20,162 bases of DNA, taken from assembly GCA_004553495.1 (NCBI GenBank), contig SFLE01000024.1, forward strand, positions 1-20,162, read 5' to 3'. Made by a program: the position numbers and the translations under genes. Under the pieces are notes generated by a model that did not search any database, was not told the origin of the DNA, and saw only the letters and a list, made by a program, of their open reading frames with translations. Every line of letters begins with the position of its first letter. Within the stretch, counting starts at the first letter, position 1. Below are positions 15,088 through 20,162 of the stretch, in pieces. This stretch comes from Clostridiales bacterium. GTDB lineage: Bacteria; Bacillota; Clostridia; Oscillospirales; Oscillospiraceae.

Positions 15088-15714
15088 ATGTCAAAAGAGC
15101 AGATACGCGATGAGAATAAGCTCAGAGTCATAAAGGCGGCGCAGGAGCTGTTTATATCCGATGGTGTCGCCAACACCTCTATAAACCGCATAGCAAGCGA
15201 GGTCGGACTTTCGCCGATGTCGATATACCGCTATTTCGGCAACAAGGTAAACCTCGTGCTTGCGGCATGGCGCGATGCGCTCGGCGTTTTTTACGAGGGC
15301 TATATGCAGCGCTATAACGAGCGTGCGAAGGGACTCAAAAACGGCTATGAGCGCTGCGTTGCCGCAATGGAGGAGTATAATAACACCTATATGCTGTTTC
15401 CCGAGTGGTACAGATACACCCGCGAAATGCTCAGCTACACCGCAGCGCCGGAGGGCAGCGGAATAGACATCGGCAGCGTTTTCTGGCAGTTTTACGATAA
15501 GGAGATACCTCTGCCCATCGTGCACTCGCTCGAAGAGGGGATAGCGGACGGATCCATTCGCGCGGATGTAAATGTGCGTATGCTTTTGCAGCTTATTGTC
15601 AATGCCTACACCGGAGTTGACATATATAATGACCCGAACGAGCAGCTTTTGCCCATAGATGAGTTGGAACTTTACTCAAAGCTTATTGCAAGATACATAA
15701 AAGCCGACACTTGA
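15088..15714 (+). CDS. TetR/AcrR-family transcriptional regulator
   Basis: The 208-residue protein has an N-terminal TetR DNA-binding domain (about residues 8-58): RVIKAAQELFISDGVANTSI followed by the helix-turn-helix IASEVGLSPMSIYRYFGNK. The C-terminal ligand-binding region is helical and not recognisable beyond the family. The ATG is 5 nt after the stop of the methyltransferase-corrinoid gene, with a weak GAG site, so it is the last gene of that operon. It probably senses the substrate or a product and acts on the palindrome at 12755-12765; this is inferred from position alone. Confidence 0.9.
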   Translation: MSKEQIRDENKLRVIKAAQELFISDGVANTSINRIASEVGLSPMSIYRYFGNKVNLVLAAWRDALGVFYEGYMQRYNERAKGLKNGYERCVAAMEEYNNTYMLFPEWYRYTREMLSYTAAPEGSGIDIGSVFWQFYDKEIPLPIVHSLEEGIADGSIRADVNVRMLLQLIVNAYTGVDIYNDPNEQLLPIDELELYSKLIARYIKADT

Positions 15715-15732
15715 ATTTATGTGATTTAAACA

Positions 15733-15765
15733 AACTTTAGGAAATGACAAGATATTTCTAAAGTT
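15733..15765. repeat. AT-rich hairpin after the TetR gene
   Basis: AACTTTAG (15733-15740) and CTAAAGTT (15758-15765) form a perfect 8-bp stem, extended inward by a bulged AAAT/ATTT pairing. There is no T-run after it, so it is a poor terminator; it could be a weak transcript end or a protein site. Confidence 0.35.
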
Positions 15766-15847
15766 AAGTAACAAAAGGTGCAGAAATGTCTTGAGGATTT
15801 GATAATATTCAGACAAATTTAAATGATGCTTCCGCACAAATTTTTTT

Positions 15848-15882
15848 TGAAGTATATGTTATAGGTCATAACATATACTTCA
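15848..15882. promoter_or_regulatory. Large palindromic operator upstream of the Crp/Fnr regulator
   Basis: TGAAGTATATGTTAT (15848-15862) and its exact complement (15868-15882) flank a 5-nt spacer, giving perfect 15-bp arms. The inner core TGTTAT-N5-ATAACA has the layout of a Crp/Fnr-type site. A TATACT at 15874-15879 could be the -10 box, with no good -35 at the right distance, which fits an activator-dependent or autoregulated promoter. The Crp/Fnr start codon is 33 nt downstream. Confidence 0.65.
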
Positions 15883-15914
15883 GTGGGAGAAAAATATTTG
15901 GTGGAGTGATAAAA

Positions 15915-16568
15915 ATGAGGCGCAATATATCCGAGTGCGTTTCGTTCTGGGATAAGCTCAGCGAAAAGCACAGGCACAGCCTTTCAGACAACACGATCTT
16001 CCGCAGCTACAGGCGCGGGGAAAATGTGATCTTCAAAACCGTGAAAAAGGACGGTATCATATTCGTACTCGGCGGCGAGCTGCGGGTGTACCTTGCCTCG
16101 GATAACGGCAGGGAAATGACGCTGTTTCATCTGCACGAGGGCGATGCGTTCAGTATAATGACGGTCGATAACGCCAAAAGCAGCGATGTGGTACCCTCGC
16201 TTCAGGCGATGAGCGCAACATCGCTTGCCTACCTCCAGCGCTCGGATATGGCGCCGGTGGCATACGAGGAGCCGCTTTTTGCAAAGTTTGTGTTTGAGAC
16301 CTGTTCAAAGACCGCGCAGGCGATACTCAACAACATATCCTATTGCGTTTTCAACAGCATACGAAACTGCATTGCGCGCGAGCTTGTCATGGACTGCTCT
16401 GAGGTCATAGAGATAACCCACGAGGAGATAGCGAATAACCTTGGGACGACGCGGGTAGTCGTGAGCAGGGAATTAGACCATATGCGCGATGCGGGGCTTA
16501 TCCGCACGGGACGCGGAAAGATATATATTCTTGACAGAAATGGACTCAGAGACATAGCAGGATGCTGA
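15915..16568 (+). CDS. Crp/Fnr-family transcriptional regulator
   Basis: The 217-residue protein has a cyclic-nucleotide-binding-like sensor barrel (about 25-115; YRRGENVIFKTVKKDGIIFVLGGELRVYL, then LHEGDAFSI), a dimer helix (about 118-152) and a C-terminal winged helix with HEEIANNLGTTRVVVSRELDHMRDAGLI (169-196). The ATG at 15915 is chosen because GGAG lies 8 nt upstream; a GTG at 15906 has none. It lacks the N-terminal Cys cluster of Fnr, though it has five scattered Cys (8, 130, 144, 152, 161). It is followed by a ferredoxin and oleate hydratase, and preceded by a large palindrome, so it is probably the local regulator and may regulate itself. The ligand is unknown. Confidence 0.93.
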   Translation: MRRNISECVSFWDKLSEKHRHSLSDNTIFRSYRRGENVIFKTVKKDGIIFVLGGELRVYLASDNGREMTLFHLHEGDAFSIMTVDNAKSSDVVPSLQAMSATSLAYLQRSDMAPVAYEEPLFAKFVFETCSKTAQAILNNISYCVFNSIRNCIARELVMDCSEVIEITHEEIANNLGTTRVVVSRELDHMRDAGLIRTGRGKIYILDRNGLRDIAGC

Positions 16569-16582
16569 GATAACTCAGTTTC
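16565..16582 (+). terminator. Weak hairpin at the end of the Crp/Fnr gene
   Basis: CTGAG-ATAA-CTCAG (16565-16578) overlaps the stop codon and is followed by TTTCTT. The 5-bp stem is short, so it may act as a partial terminator. Confidence 0.3.
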
Positions 16583-16592
16583 TTATATTCCC

Positions 16593-16644
16593 CCTCTTCA
16601 CTGCGGCGGCTGTGGGAGCTGCCGCCGCAGTACATAAAAAGAGG
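16593..16644 (+). promoter_or_regulatory. GC-rich leader hairpin ahead of the ferredoxin gene
   Basis: CTGCGGCGGC (16601-16610) pairs perfectly with GCCGCCGCAG (16621-16630) around a 10-nt loop. An outer CCTCTT/AAGAGG pairing (16593-16598 with 16639-16644) can extend it. No T-run follows, so it is not a simple terminator. It lies 22 nt before the ferredoxin start and may stabilise or control the downstream messenger. Confidence 0.45.
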
Positions 16645-16666
16645 AAGATACCGGAAGGACAACACT

Positions 16667-16840
16667 GTGGAAACCTATTTCATCAGCGAAAGATGCGTCG
16701 GCTGCGGCGGGTGCCATTCAAGGTGCCCCGAAAACTGCATCGACGCGGGCAGAAAACCGCTCAGGATTGAGCAGGAAAGGTGCGTTCATTGCGGAGCGTG
16801 CTATCTTGCCTGCCCGATAAGAGCCATTGAAAAGCGCTGA
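16667..16840 (+). CDS. Small 2[4Fe-4S] ferredoxin
   Basis: The 57-residue protein starts at a GTG with GGAAGG 8 nt upstream and reads METYFISERCVGCGGCHSRC, then continues to CVHCGACYLACPIRAIEKR. It carries two cluster motifs: C10-x2-C13-x2-C16-x3-C20-P and C39-x2-C42-x2-C45-x3-C49-P. This is the clostridial 8Fe-8S ferredoxin pattern, giving a low-potential cytoplasmic electron carrier. An extra C24 follows the first motif, where one is not expected. The gene lies between the Crp/Fnr regulator and oleate hydratase, 60 nt upstream of the latter. The likely role is electron supply to that flavoenzyme, by position only. Identity is secure despite the small size. Confidence 0.93.
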   Translation: METYFISERCVGCGGCHSRCPENCIDAGRKPLRIEQERCVHCGACYLACPIRAIEKR

Positions 16841-16855
16841 GGATCCTGTACCTTA

Positions 16856-16870
16856 CTGCACCATGTGCAG
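16856..16870. repeat. Inverted repeat in the oleate hydratase leader
   Basis: CTGCAC-CAT-GTGCAG is a perfect 6-bp inverted repeat 30 nt before the oleate hydratase start. The 3-nt loop allows a hairpin in RNA, and the symmetry would also suit a protein site. Confidence 0.35.
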
Positions 16871-16900
16871 ACAAAAAATATATATTCAGGAGGAACCACA

Positions 16901-18676
16901 ATGTATTACAGCAGCGGTAACTATGAAGCTTTTGCCACCCCGAAAAAGCCCGAAGGTATCGATGAAAAATCCGCCTACATAGTAGGCACCGGCCTTGCAG
17001 GTCTTGCGGCAGCCTGCTTCCTCATCCGTGACGCTCAGATGCCGGGTGAGCACATCACCCTGTTTGAGCATCTGCCTCTGGCAGGCGGCTCCTGCGACGG
17101 CATTTATGATGCAACCAAGGGCTTCATAATGCGCGGCGGCCGTGAGATGGATAACCACTTCGAGTGTATGTGGGATCTGTTCAAATCCATCCCCTCTATC
17201 GTAAATCCCGGCGAGACCGTTTTCTCCGAGTACTATCATCTGAACAAGGAAGACCCGAACTTCTCCCTGTGCCGCGTCACCGAAAAGCAGGGCCAGGACG
17301 CGCACACCGACAGAAAGTACGGTCTTACCCCCGGCGCGGCAACTCAGCTCCTCAAGCTGTTCATGTCCACCAACAAGTCCCTCGAGGATAAGAAGATCGA
17401 CGATGTGTTCGATGATGAGTTCTATGCAACGAACTTCTGGACCTACTGGCAGACGATGTTCGCATTCGAGAAATGGCACTCCGCACTCGAGATGAAGCTG
17501 TACCTGCAGCGCTACATCCATCACATCGACGGTCTGCCCGATCTGAGCGCACTGCGTTTCACACGCTATAACCAGTATGAGTCCATGATCCTGCCCATGT
17601 GCAAGTACATAACCGACCACGGCGGCAAGATCCTCTATGATACGACCGTTACCAACATCGTCTGCGACTGCACCCCCGAGAAGAAGGTCGCAAAGAAGAT
17701 AGAGTACACTCAGGGCGGCGTTGAGAAGGTCATCGACCTCACCGAGAACGATCTCGTTATCTGCACCAACGGCTGTCAGGGCGATGCTTCGGCATACGGC
17801 GATAACACCCATGCTCCCGTCGTCACCGTCAAAAACGGCGAGGGTCCCTCCATCGAGATGTGGAAGAAGATCGCGGCTCAGGATCCGGCGTTCGGCCGTC
17901 CCGAGAAGTTCTTCGCCGGCATCAAGGAGACCTCCTGGGAGTCCTGGACCGTCGACACCGCAAACAAGCAGATCCTCGACGCTATCCAGAAGATCTGCAA
18001 GCGTGATCCTCTGTCCGGCAAGGTCGTCACCGGCGGCATCGTGACCTGCCGCGACTCGAGCTGGCTCGTAAGCTGGACCATCAACCGTCAGGGTCAGTTC
18101 CAGGAGCAGCCCTCCGACCACTGCCTGATCTGGGTCTACGGTCTTAACTGCTGGGACGACGAAGGCGACTTCATCAAAAAGCCTATGTACCAGTGCACCG
18201 GCATTGAGCTTGCCGCAGAGTGGCTGTACCACATCGGTATCCCCGAGGATCAGATCATGGATCTTGCCACCAACGAGTGCAATACCACTCCGTGCATGAT
18301 GCCTTATGTAACCACCTTCTTCATGCCCAGAGCAGAGGGCGACCGTCCCAAGGTAGTTCCCGACGGCTCTGTAAACCTCGCGTTCGTCGGTCAGTTTGCC
18401 GACACACCGCGCGACACCGTTTTCACCACCGAGTACTCCATCCGTACCGGCATGGAAGCAGTCTACACGCTGTGCAATGTTGACCGCGGCGTCCCCGAGG
18501 TCTGGGGCTCCGTTTACGATGTGCGCGACCTGCTGTACGCAACGAGCAAGCTCCTCGACGGCAAGAAGCCGGCTGAGTTCCTGCTGCCGACCATCATGCC
18601 CATCCTCGGACTGCTCAAGGAGCCTCTTACGAACAATGTCGTCGTAGACCTGCTCAAGAAGTACAATATAGTATAA
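16901..18676 (+). CDS. ohyA: Oleate hydratase (FAD-dependent, MCRA family)
   Basis: The 591-residue enzyme adds water to the cis-9 double bond of oleate and related unsaturated fatty acids, giving 10-hydroxystearate; it needs FAD and works best with it reduced. The start is the ATG at 16901 with AGGAGG 6 nt upstream. The N-terminus has the dinucleotide fold GTGLAGLAAACFL (29-41) and a following acidic strand end (E56). RGGRE (78-82) carries E82, which I recall as the catalytic Glu of the family. The strand LYLQRYIHH holds Y201, at the place of the catalytic Tyr. The C-terminal WGSVYDVRDLLYAT and LLKEPL segments are typical. Length is normal. The role is probably detoxification of host or dietary unsaturated fatty acids. 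Codons are strongly biased to C-ending forms as in gap, suggesting high expression. Last gene after Crp/Fnr and ferredoxin. Confidence 0.96.
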   Translation: MYYSSGNYEAFATPKKPEGIDEKSAYIVGTGLAGLAAACFLIRDAQMPGEHITLFEHLPLAGGSCDGIYDATKGFIMRGGREMDNHFECMWDLFKSIPSIVNPGETVFSEYYHLNKEDPNFSLCRVTEKQGQDAHTDRKYGLTPGAATQLLKLFMSTNKSLEDKKIDDVFDDEFYATNFWTYWQTMFAFEKWHSALEMKLYLQRYIHHIDGLPDLSALRFTRYNQYESMILPMCKYITDHGGKILYDTTVTNIVCDCTPEKKVAKKIEYTQGGVEKVIDLTENDLVICTNGCQGDASAYGDNTHAPVVTVKNGEGPSIEMWKKIAAQDPAFGRPEKFFAGIKETSWESWTVDTANKQILDAIQKICKRDPLSGKVVTGGIVTCRDSSWLVSWTINRQGQFQEQPSDHCLIWVYGLNCWDDEGDFIKKPMYQCTGIELAAEWLYHIGIPEDQIMDLATNECNTTPCMMPYVTTFFMPRAEGDRPKVVPDGSVNLAFVGQFADTPRDTVFTTEYSIRTGMEAVYTLCNVDRGVPEVWGSVYDVRDLLYATSKLLDGKKPAEFLLPTIMPILGLLKEPLTNNVVVDLLKKYNIV

Positions 18677-18721
18677 TTTCATCAGTGTTGCCACCGGTTT
18701 TTTCTCAAAAAGCGGAGGCTT

Positions 18722-18755
18722 TGGGTGCGGCATCTCCCACGCCGCACCCATTTTT
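18722..18755 (+). terminator. Rho-independent terminator after oleate hydratase
   Basis: TGGGTGCGGC (18722-18731) pairs perfectly with GCCGCACCCA (18741-18750) around a 9-nt loop, followed by TTTTTAT. Confidence 0.9.
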
Positions 18756-18759
18756 ATAT

Positions 18760-18787
18760 GAAAATACCCCCGCCCATAGTCGGGGGT
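18760..18787 (-). terminator. Rho-independent terminator of the SGNH hydrolase gene
   Basis: ACCCCCG (18766-18772) and CGGGGGT (18781-18787) form a 7-bp stem. On the minus strand it is followed by ATTTTC and overlaps the stop codon of the hydrolase. Confidence 0.8.
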
Positions 18788-19518
18788 CATATCATCTCTT
18801 TTATAATAAGGGATGCAAGAGTGTTCATTCCGGCGCTGTTCGGATGAGAGCCGTCGATGGAGTTGTAAGGTGTGCGGTATTTGTAAAGGTCAATGACCCT
18901 GCATCCGTTTATCTCAGCAATATGCCGTATCGTTTCGCAGTACCTTTCAATGTGCACGCCGCCGTAGCTTTCCGGAAAAGTAAACGAAGGGTTTGCCGAG
19001 ATGAGGGTAGGGCAGAGGGTACAGCAGAATATCTCCGCGGCGGGGTAATTGCGCCTGAGCTTCATAAGCATACGCTCGTATGCCGAGTCGAACACCGTAG
19101 ACCATGCCCGATGCTGCCAATCCGCGCAGTCAAGGCATTTTGCCTCAATGCCCTGGGCCCAATCGTTTGTACCGAGGTAAACGATGATAACATCCGGCAT
19201 CGTGCCGCCGCGGTGAAGCCCTCCGGTGCGCTCGTCGCTGCATCCGGAGGGGAACAGCGTGGTCTGACCGCGCAGCTTTGTTACGCGGCTGCCCGACCAT
19301 GAGTTGTTCACCAGCAGCTCGCCGCCGAGCCTTGAAATGACCTGCCCCCACCATGTGTCGCGCGCATTAAAAACATTTGCCCTTGCGCACACCTCGCCGG
19401 CGAAGAATACGCTGTAGCCGCTCGGATTATAACCTGCGAGCGTGCTTATGGAATCGCCGAGTATGGAAAATCTTTTGCCGCAATATCTGCTTTTCGCTCT
19501 CGCTTCATTCTCCGACAT
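18787..19518 (-). CDS. SGNH/GDSL-family hydrolase
   Basis: The 243-residue protein starts at the ATG at 19518, 8 nt after AGAGG; a longer frame would run into the tRNA terminator. The SGNH blocks are visible: block I FSILGDSIST with nucleophile S23, a Gly/Asn region NNSWSGSRVT (block II), block III YLGTNDWAQG (N118), and block V DGSHPNSAG with D222 and H225. The fold hydrolyses esters, lipids or acetylated sugars; this subgroup's substrate is unknown. No signal peptide is seen, so it is probably cytoplasmic. It is convergent with oleate hydratase and lies just downstream of the tRNA operon, separated by its terminator. A role in lipid metabolism next to the hydratase is possible but not supported by shared transcription. 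Confidence 0.9.
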   Translation of the reverse strand: MSENEARAKSRYCGKRFSILGDSISTLAGYNPSGYSVFFAGEVCARANVFNARDTWWGQVISRLGGELLVNNSWSGSRVTKLRGQTTLFPSGCSDERTGGLHRGGTMPDVIIVYLGTNDWAQGIEAKCLDCADWQHRAWSTVFDSAYERMLMKLRRNYPAAEIFCCTLCPTLISANPSFTFPESYGGVHIERYCETIRHIAEINGCRVIDLYKYRTPYNSIDGSHPNSAGMNTLASLIIKEMI

Positions 19519-19544
19519 TTTAATGACCTCTTTAAGAACATAAT

Positions 19545-19577
19545 ATAAGAAAAACCCGACTGCCGACAGTCGGGTTT
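19545..19577 (-). terminator. Terminator of the tRNA operon
   Basis: A perfect 11-bp stem (19552-19562 with 19567-19577) has a 4-nt loop. On the minus strand it is followed by TTTTTCTTAT, right after tRNA-Cys. Confidence 0.88.
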
Positions 19578-19578
19578 C

Positions 19579-19653
19579 TGGAGGCGTCACCCGGATTTGA
19601 ACCGGGGAATCGCGGATTTGCAGTCCGCTGCCTTACCACTTGGCTATGACGCC
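19579..19653 (-). tRNA. tRNA-Cys (GCA)
   Basis: On the minus strand the acceptor GGCGTCA pairs with TGACGCC, followed by discriminator T and an encoded CCA. The anticodon loop CTGCAAA gives GCA (Cys), flanked by stem GCGGA/TCCGC. The T-loop is TTCAAAT. The D-arm is GCCAAGTGGTAAGGC. Total 75 nt with CCA. It is the last gene of the operon. Confidence 0.96.
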
Positions 19654-19659
19654 ATATTA

Positions 19660-19690
19660 GTTTGCAGGCTTTAAAGCGAAGCCTGCAAAC
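19660..19690. repeat. Hairpin between tRNA-Gly and tRNA-Cys
   Basis: A perfect 12-bp stem (19660-19671 with 19679-19690) has a 7-nt loop. On the plus strand it is followed by GCATTTTTT, so it is a terminator for plus-strand transcription. On the tRNA-coding strand there is no T-run after it, so there it is probably a spacer structure for processing or a block to antisense reading. Confidence 0.6.
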
Positions 19691-19698
19691 GCATTTTT

Positions 19699-19774
19699 TG
19701 GAGCGGGCAACGAGACTCGAACTCGCTACCTCCACCTTGGCAAGGTGGCGCTCTACCGGATGAGCTATGCCCGC
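19699..19774 (-). tRNA. tRNA-Gly (GCC)
   Basis: On the minus strand the acceptor GCGGGCA pairs with TTGCCCGC, followed by discriminator T and an encoded CCA. The anticodon loop TTGCCAA gives GCC (Gly), with stem CCACC/GGTGG. The T-loop is TTCGAGT and the D-arm AGCTCATCCGGTAGAGC is standard. Length 76 nt with CCA. Confidence 0.96.
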
Positions 19775-19777
19775 AAA

Positions 19778-19808
19778 TGGTGCCTCCGGTCGCTGAGCTA
19801 CAGAGGCA
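19778..19808 (-). pseudogene. Internally deleted tRNA remnant
   Basis: On the minus strand the 31 nt read TGCCTCTGTAGCTCAG, then CGACC, then GGAGGCA-CCA. That is a 5' acceptor strand plus the start of a D-arm joined directly to a matching 3' acceptor strand with CCA. The two strands pair over seven positions with one G-T wobble. The D-loop remainder, anticodon arm and T-arm are missing. It sits between tRNA-Val and tRNA-Gly in the operon, so it should be transcribed and could be processed. Confidence 0.65.
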
Positions 19809-19820
19809 TATGCTGAAAAT

Positions 19821-19897
19821 TGGTGGGAACAACTGGACTCGAACCAGTGACCCCCTGCTTGTAAGGCAGGTGCTCTAACCAGCTGAGCTATGCTCCC
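19821..19897 (-). tRNA. tRNA-Val (TAC)
   Basis: On the minus strand the acceptor GGGAGCA pairs with TGTTCCC, followed by discriminator A and an encoded CCA. The anticodon loop CTTACAA gives TAC (Val), with stem CCTGC/GCAGG. The D-arm AGCTCAGCTGGTTAGAGC and T-loop TTCGAGT are standard. Length 77 nt. First gene of the operon. Confidence 0.95.
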
Positions 19898-19914
19898 CTA
19901 TCAGCGGCTTGTTC

Positions 19915-19943
19915 ATTATACTAAAGCTCGCCCCAATTGTCAA
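19915..19943 (-). promoter_or_regulatory. Consensus promoter of the tRNA operon
   Basis: On the minus strand, TTGACA (19943-19938) and TATAAT (19920-19915) match consensus exactly with 17-nt spacing, ending 17 nt before the tRNA-Val 5' end. Confidence 0.88.
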
Positions 19944-19960
19944 CATCAAATTTCAACTTT

Positions 19961-20161
19961 TTATGCTTTTTTGGACTCGTCGAGAAGCGTGCGCAGATCA
20001 TCGGGCGTGAAGGTGTAGACCGTGTCGCAGAACTGGCAGCTTACATCAATGTCCTTGCCTTCATTTATCATGCTCTCATCTTCAAAGGTGATGTTTCCGT
20101 TTTCATCGGCAGTTGTACCGCGGAGAAGAGCAACGTCAAGCTTAAAGCCCTTATAGAACAG
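19961..20161 (-). CDS. Partial mosaic ORF: CoA-transferase-like segment joined to an Hsp33 C-terminus
   Basis: The minus-strand frame is open from the window edge and codes 66 residues before TAA. Residues 1-28 (LFYKGFKLDVALLRGTTADE, then NGNITFED) match the interior of propionate/acetate CoA-transferases (family pattern FP..VALIRGTYADExGNITFE). Residues about 31-66 (MINEGKDIDV, SCQFCDTVYTFTPDDLRTLL) match the C-terminus of the redox chaperone Hsp33, with C42 and C45 as the last zinc-binding CxxC pair. These are unrelated proteins. A real fusion, a deletion joining two genes, or a mis-assembled join near a contig end would all give this. The Hsp33 part is credible as the 3' end of hslO; the upstream part is doubtful. 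Its stop lies 18 nt before the tRNA promoter -35 box. Confidence 0.6.
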   Translation of the reverse strand: MFYKGFKLDVALLRGTTADENGNITFEDESMINEGKDIDVSCQFCDTVYTFTPDDLRTLLDESKKA

Positions 20162-20162
20162 A

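Noticed and set aside
16886..18790. Open frame of 634 codons on the minus strand
   Set aside because: It lies antisense to oleate hydratase and exists because that gene's biased codons avoid stops in the opposite strand. It has no family resemblance or ribosome site.
19519..19590. Earlier start for the SGNH hydrolase
   Set aside because: The extension overlaps the tRNA terminator, and the ATG at 19518 has a proper ribosome site.
1..20162. CRISPR array, insertion sequence or phage module
   Set aside because: No spaced direct repeats, transposase, integrase or phage structural genes were seen on either strand.

Overview
The window looks like chromosomal DNA from a strictly anaerobic, moderately GC-rich Firmicute, most likely a clostridial gut commensal of the Oscillospiraceae/Ruminococcaceae type. 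The reasons are strong GGAGG-type ribosome binding sites, formate-tetrahydrofolate ligase, a RACo-type corrinoid activator, DUF2284, a small 2[4Fe-4S] ferredoxin, and tRNAs with an encoded CCA end. This placement is inferred from gene content; no search was run. No insertion sequence, phage gene or CRISPR array was seen.

Layout. Positions 2-1896 hold the 3' part of fhs followed by a DUF2461 gene, closed by a bidirectional terminator. A DUF4213/DUF364 gene (minus) is divergent from a TatD nuclease and tyrosine phosphatase pair (plus). A PAS/ATPase sensor protein (minus, no evident phospho-acceptor histidine) is divergent from gap (plus), which has a clear promoter with an internal inverted repeat. 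Next is about 370 bp of AT-rich sequence without a convincing gene. A metallo-beta-lactamase-fold hydrolase and a TSUP/TauE permease form a minus-strand pair, divergent from a DUF1275 membrane protein; a DUF805 gene follows on the minus strand.

Positions 10001-15714 form a corrinoid one-carbon locus. On the minus strand are a RACo-like reductive activator and a homocysteine S-methyltransferase. Divergently on the plus strand are DUF2284, a fusion of a URO-D-type methyltransferase with a B12-binding domain, and a TetR regulator. A consensus promoter and an 11-bp palindrome lie between the two arms. My reading is that an unknown methyl donor loads the fused corrinoid domain, RACo (perhaps with DUF2284) keeps the cobalt reduced, and homocysteine or a folate takes the methyl group. 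The substrate cannot be read from the sequence.

Positions 15848-18676 form a second unit: a 15-bp-armed palindrome, a Crp/Fnr regulator, a 57-residue ferredoxin and an FAD-dependent oleate hydratase. The hydratase has codon use like gap, which suggests high expression. The ferredoxin may supply electrons to its FAD.

The right end has an SGNH hydrolase and a minus-strand tRNA operon (Val-UAC, a 31-nt tRNA remnant, Gly-GCC, Cys-GCA) with a consensus promoter and terminator. At the edge is an odd open frame that reads as CoA-transferase for about 28 residues and then as the C-terminus of Hsp33. It is either a real fusion or an assembly join.
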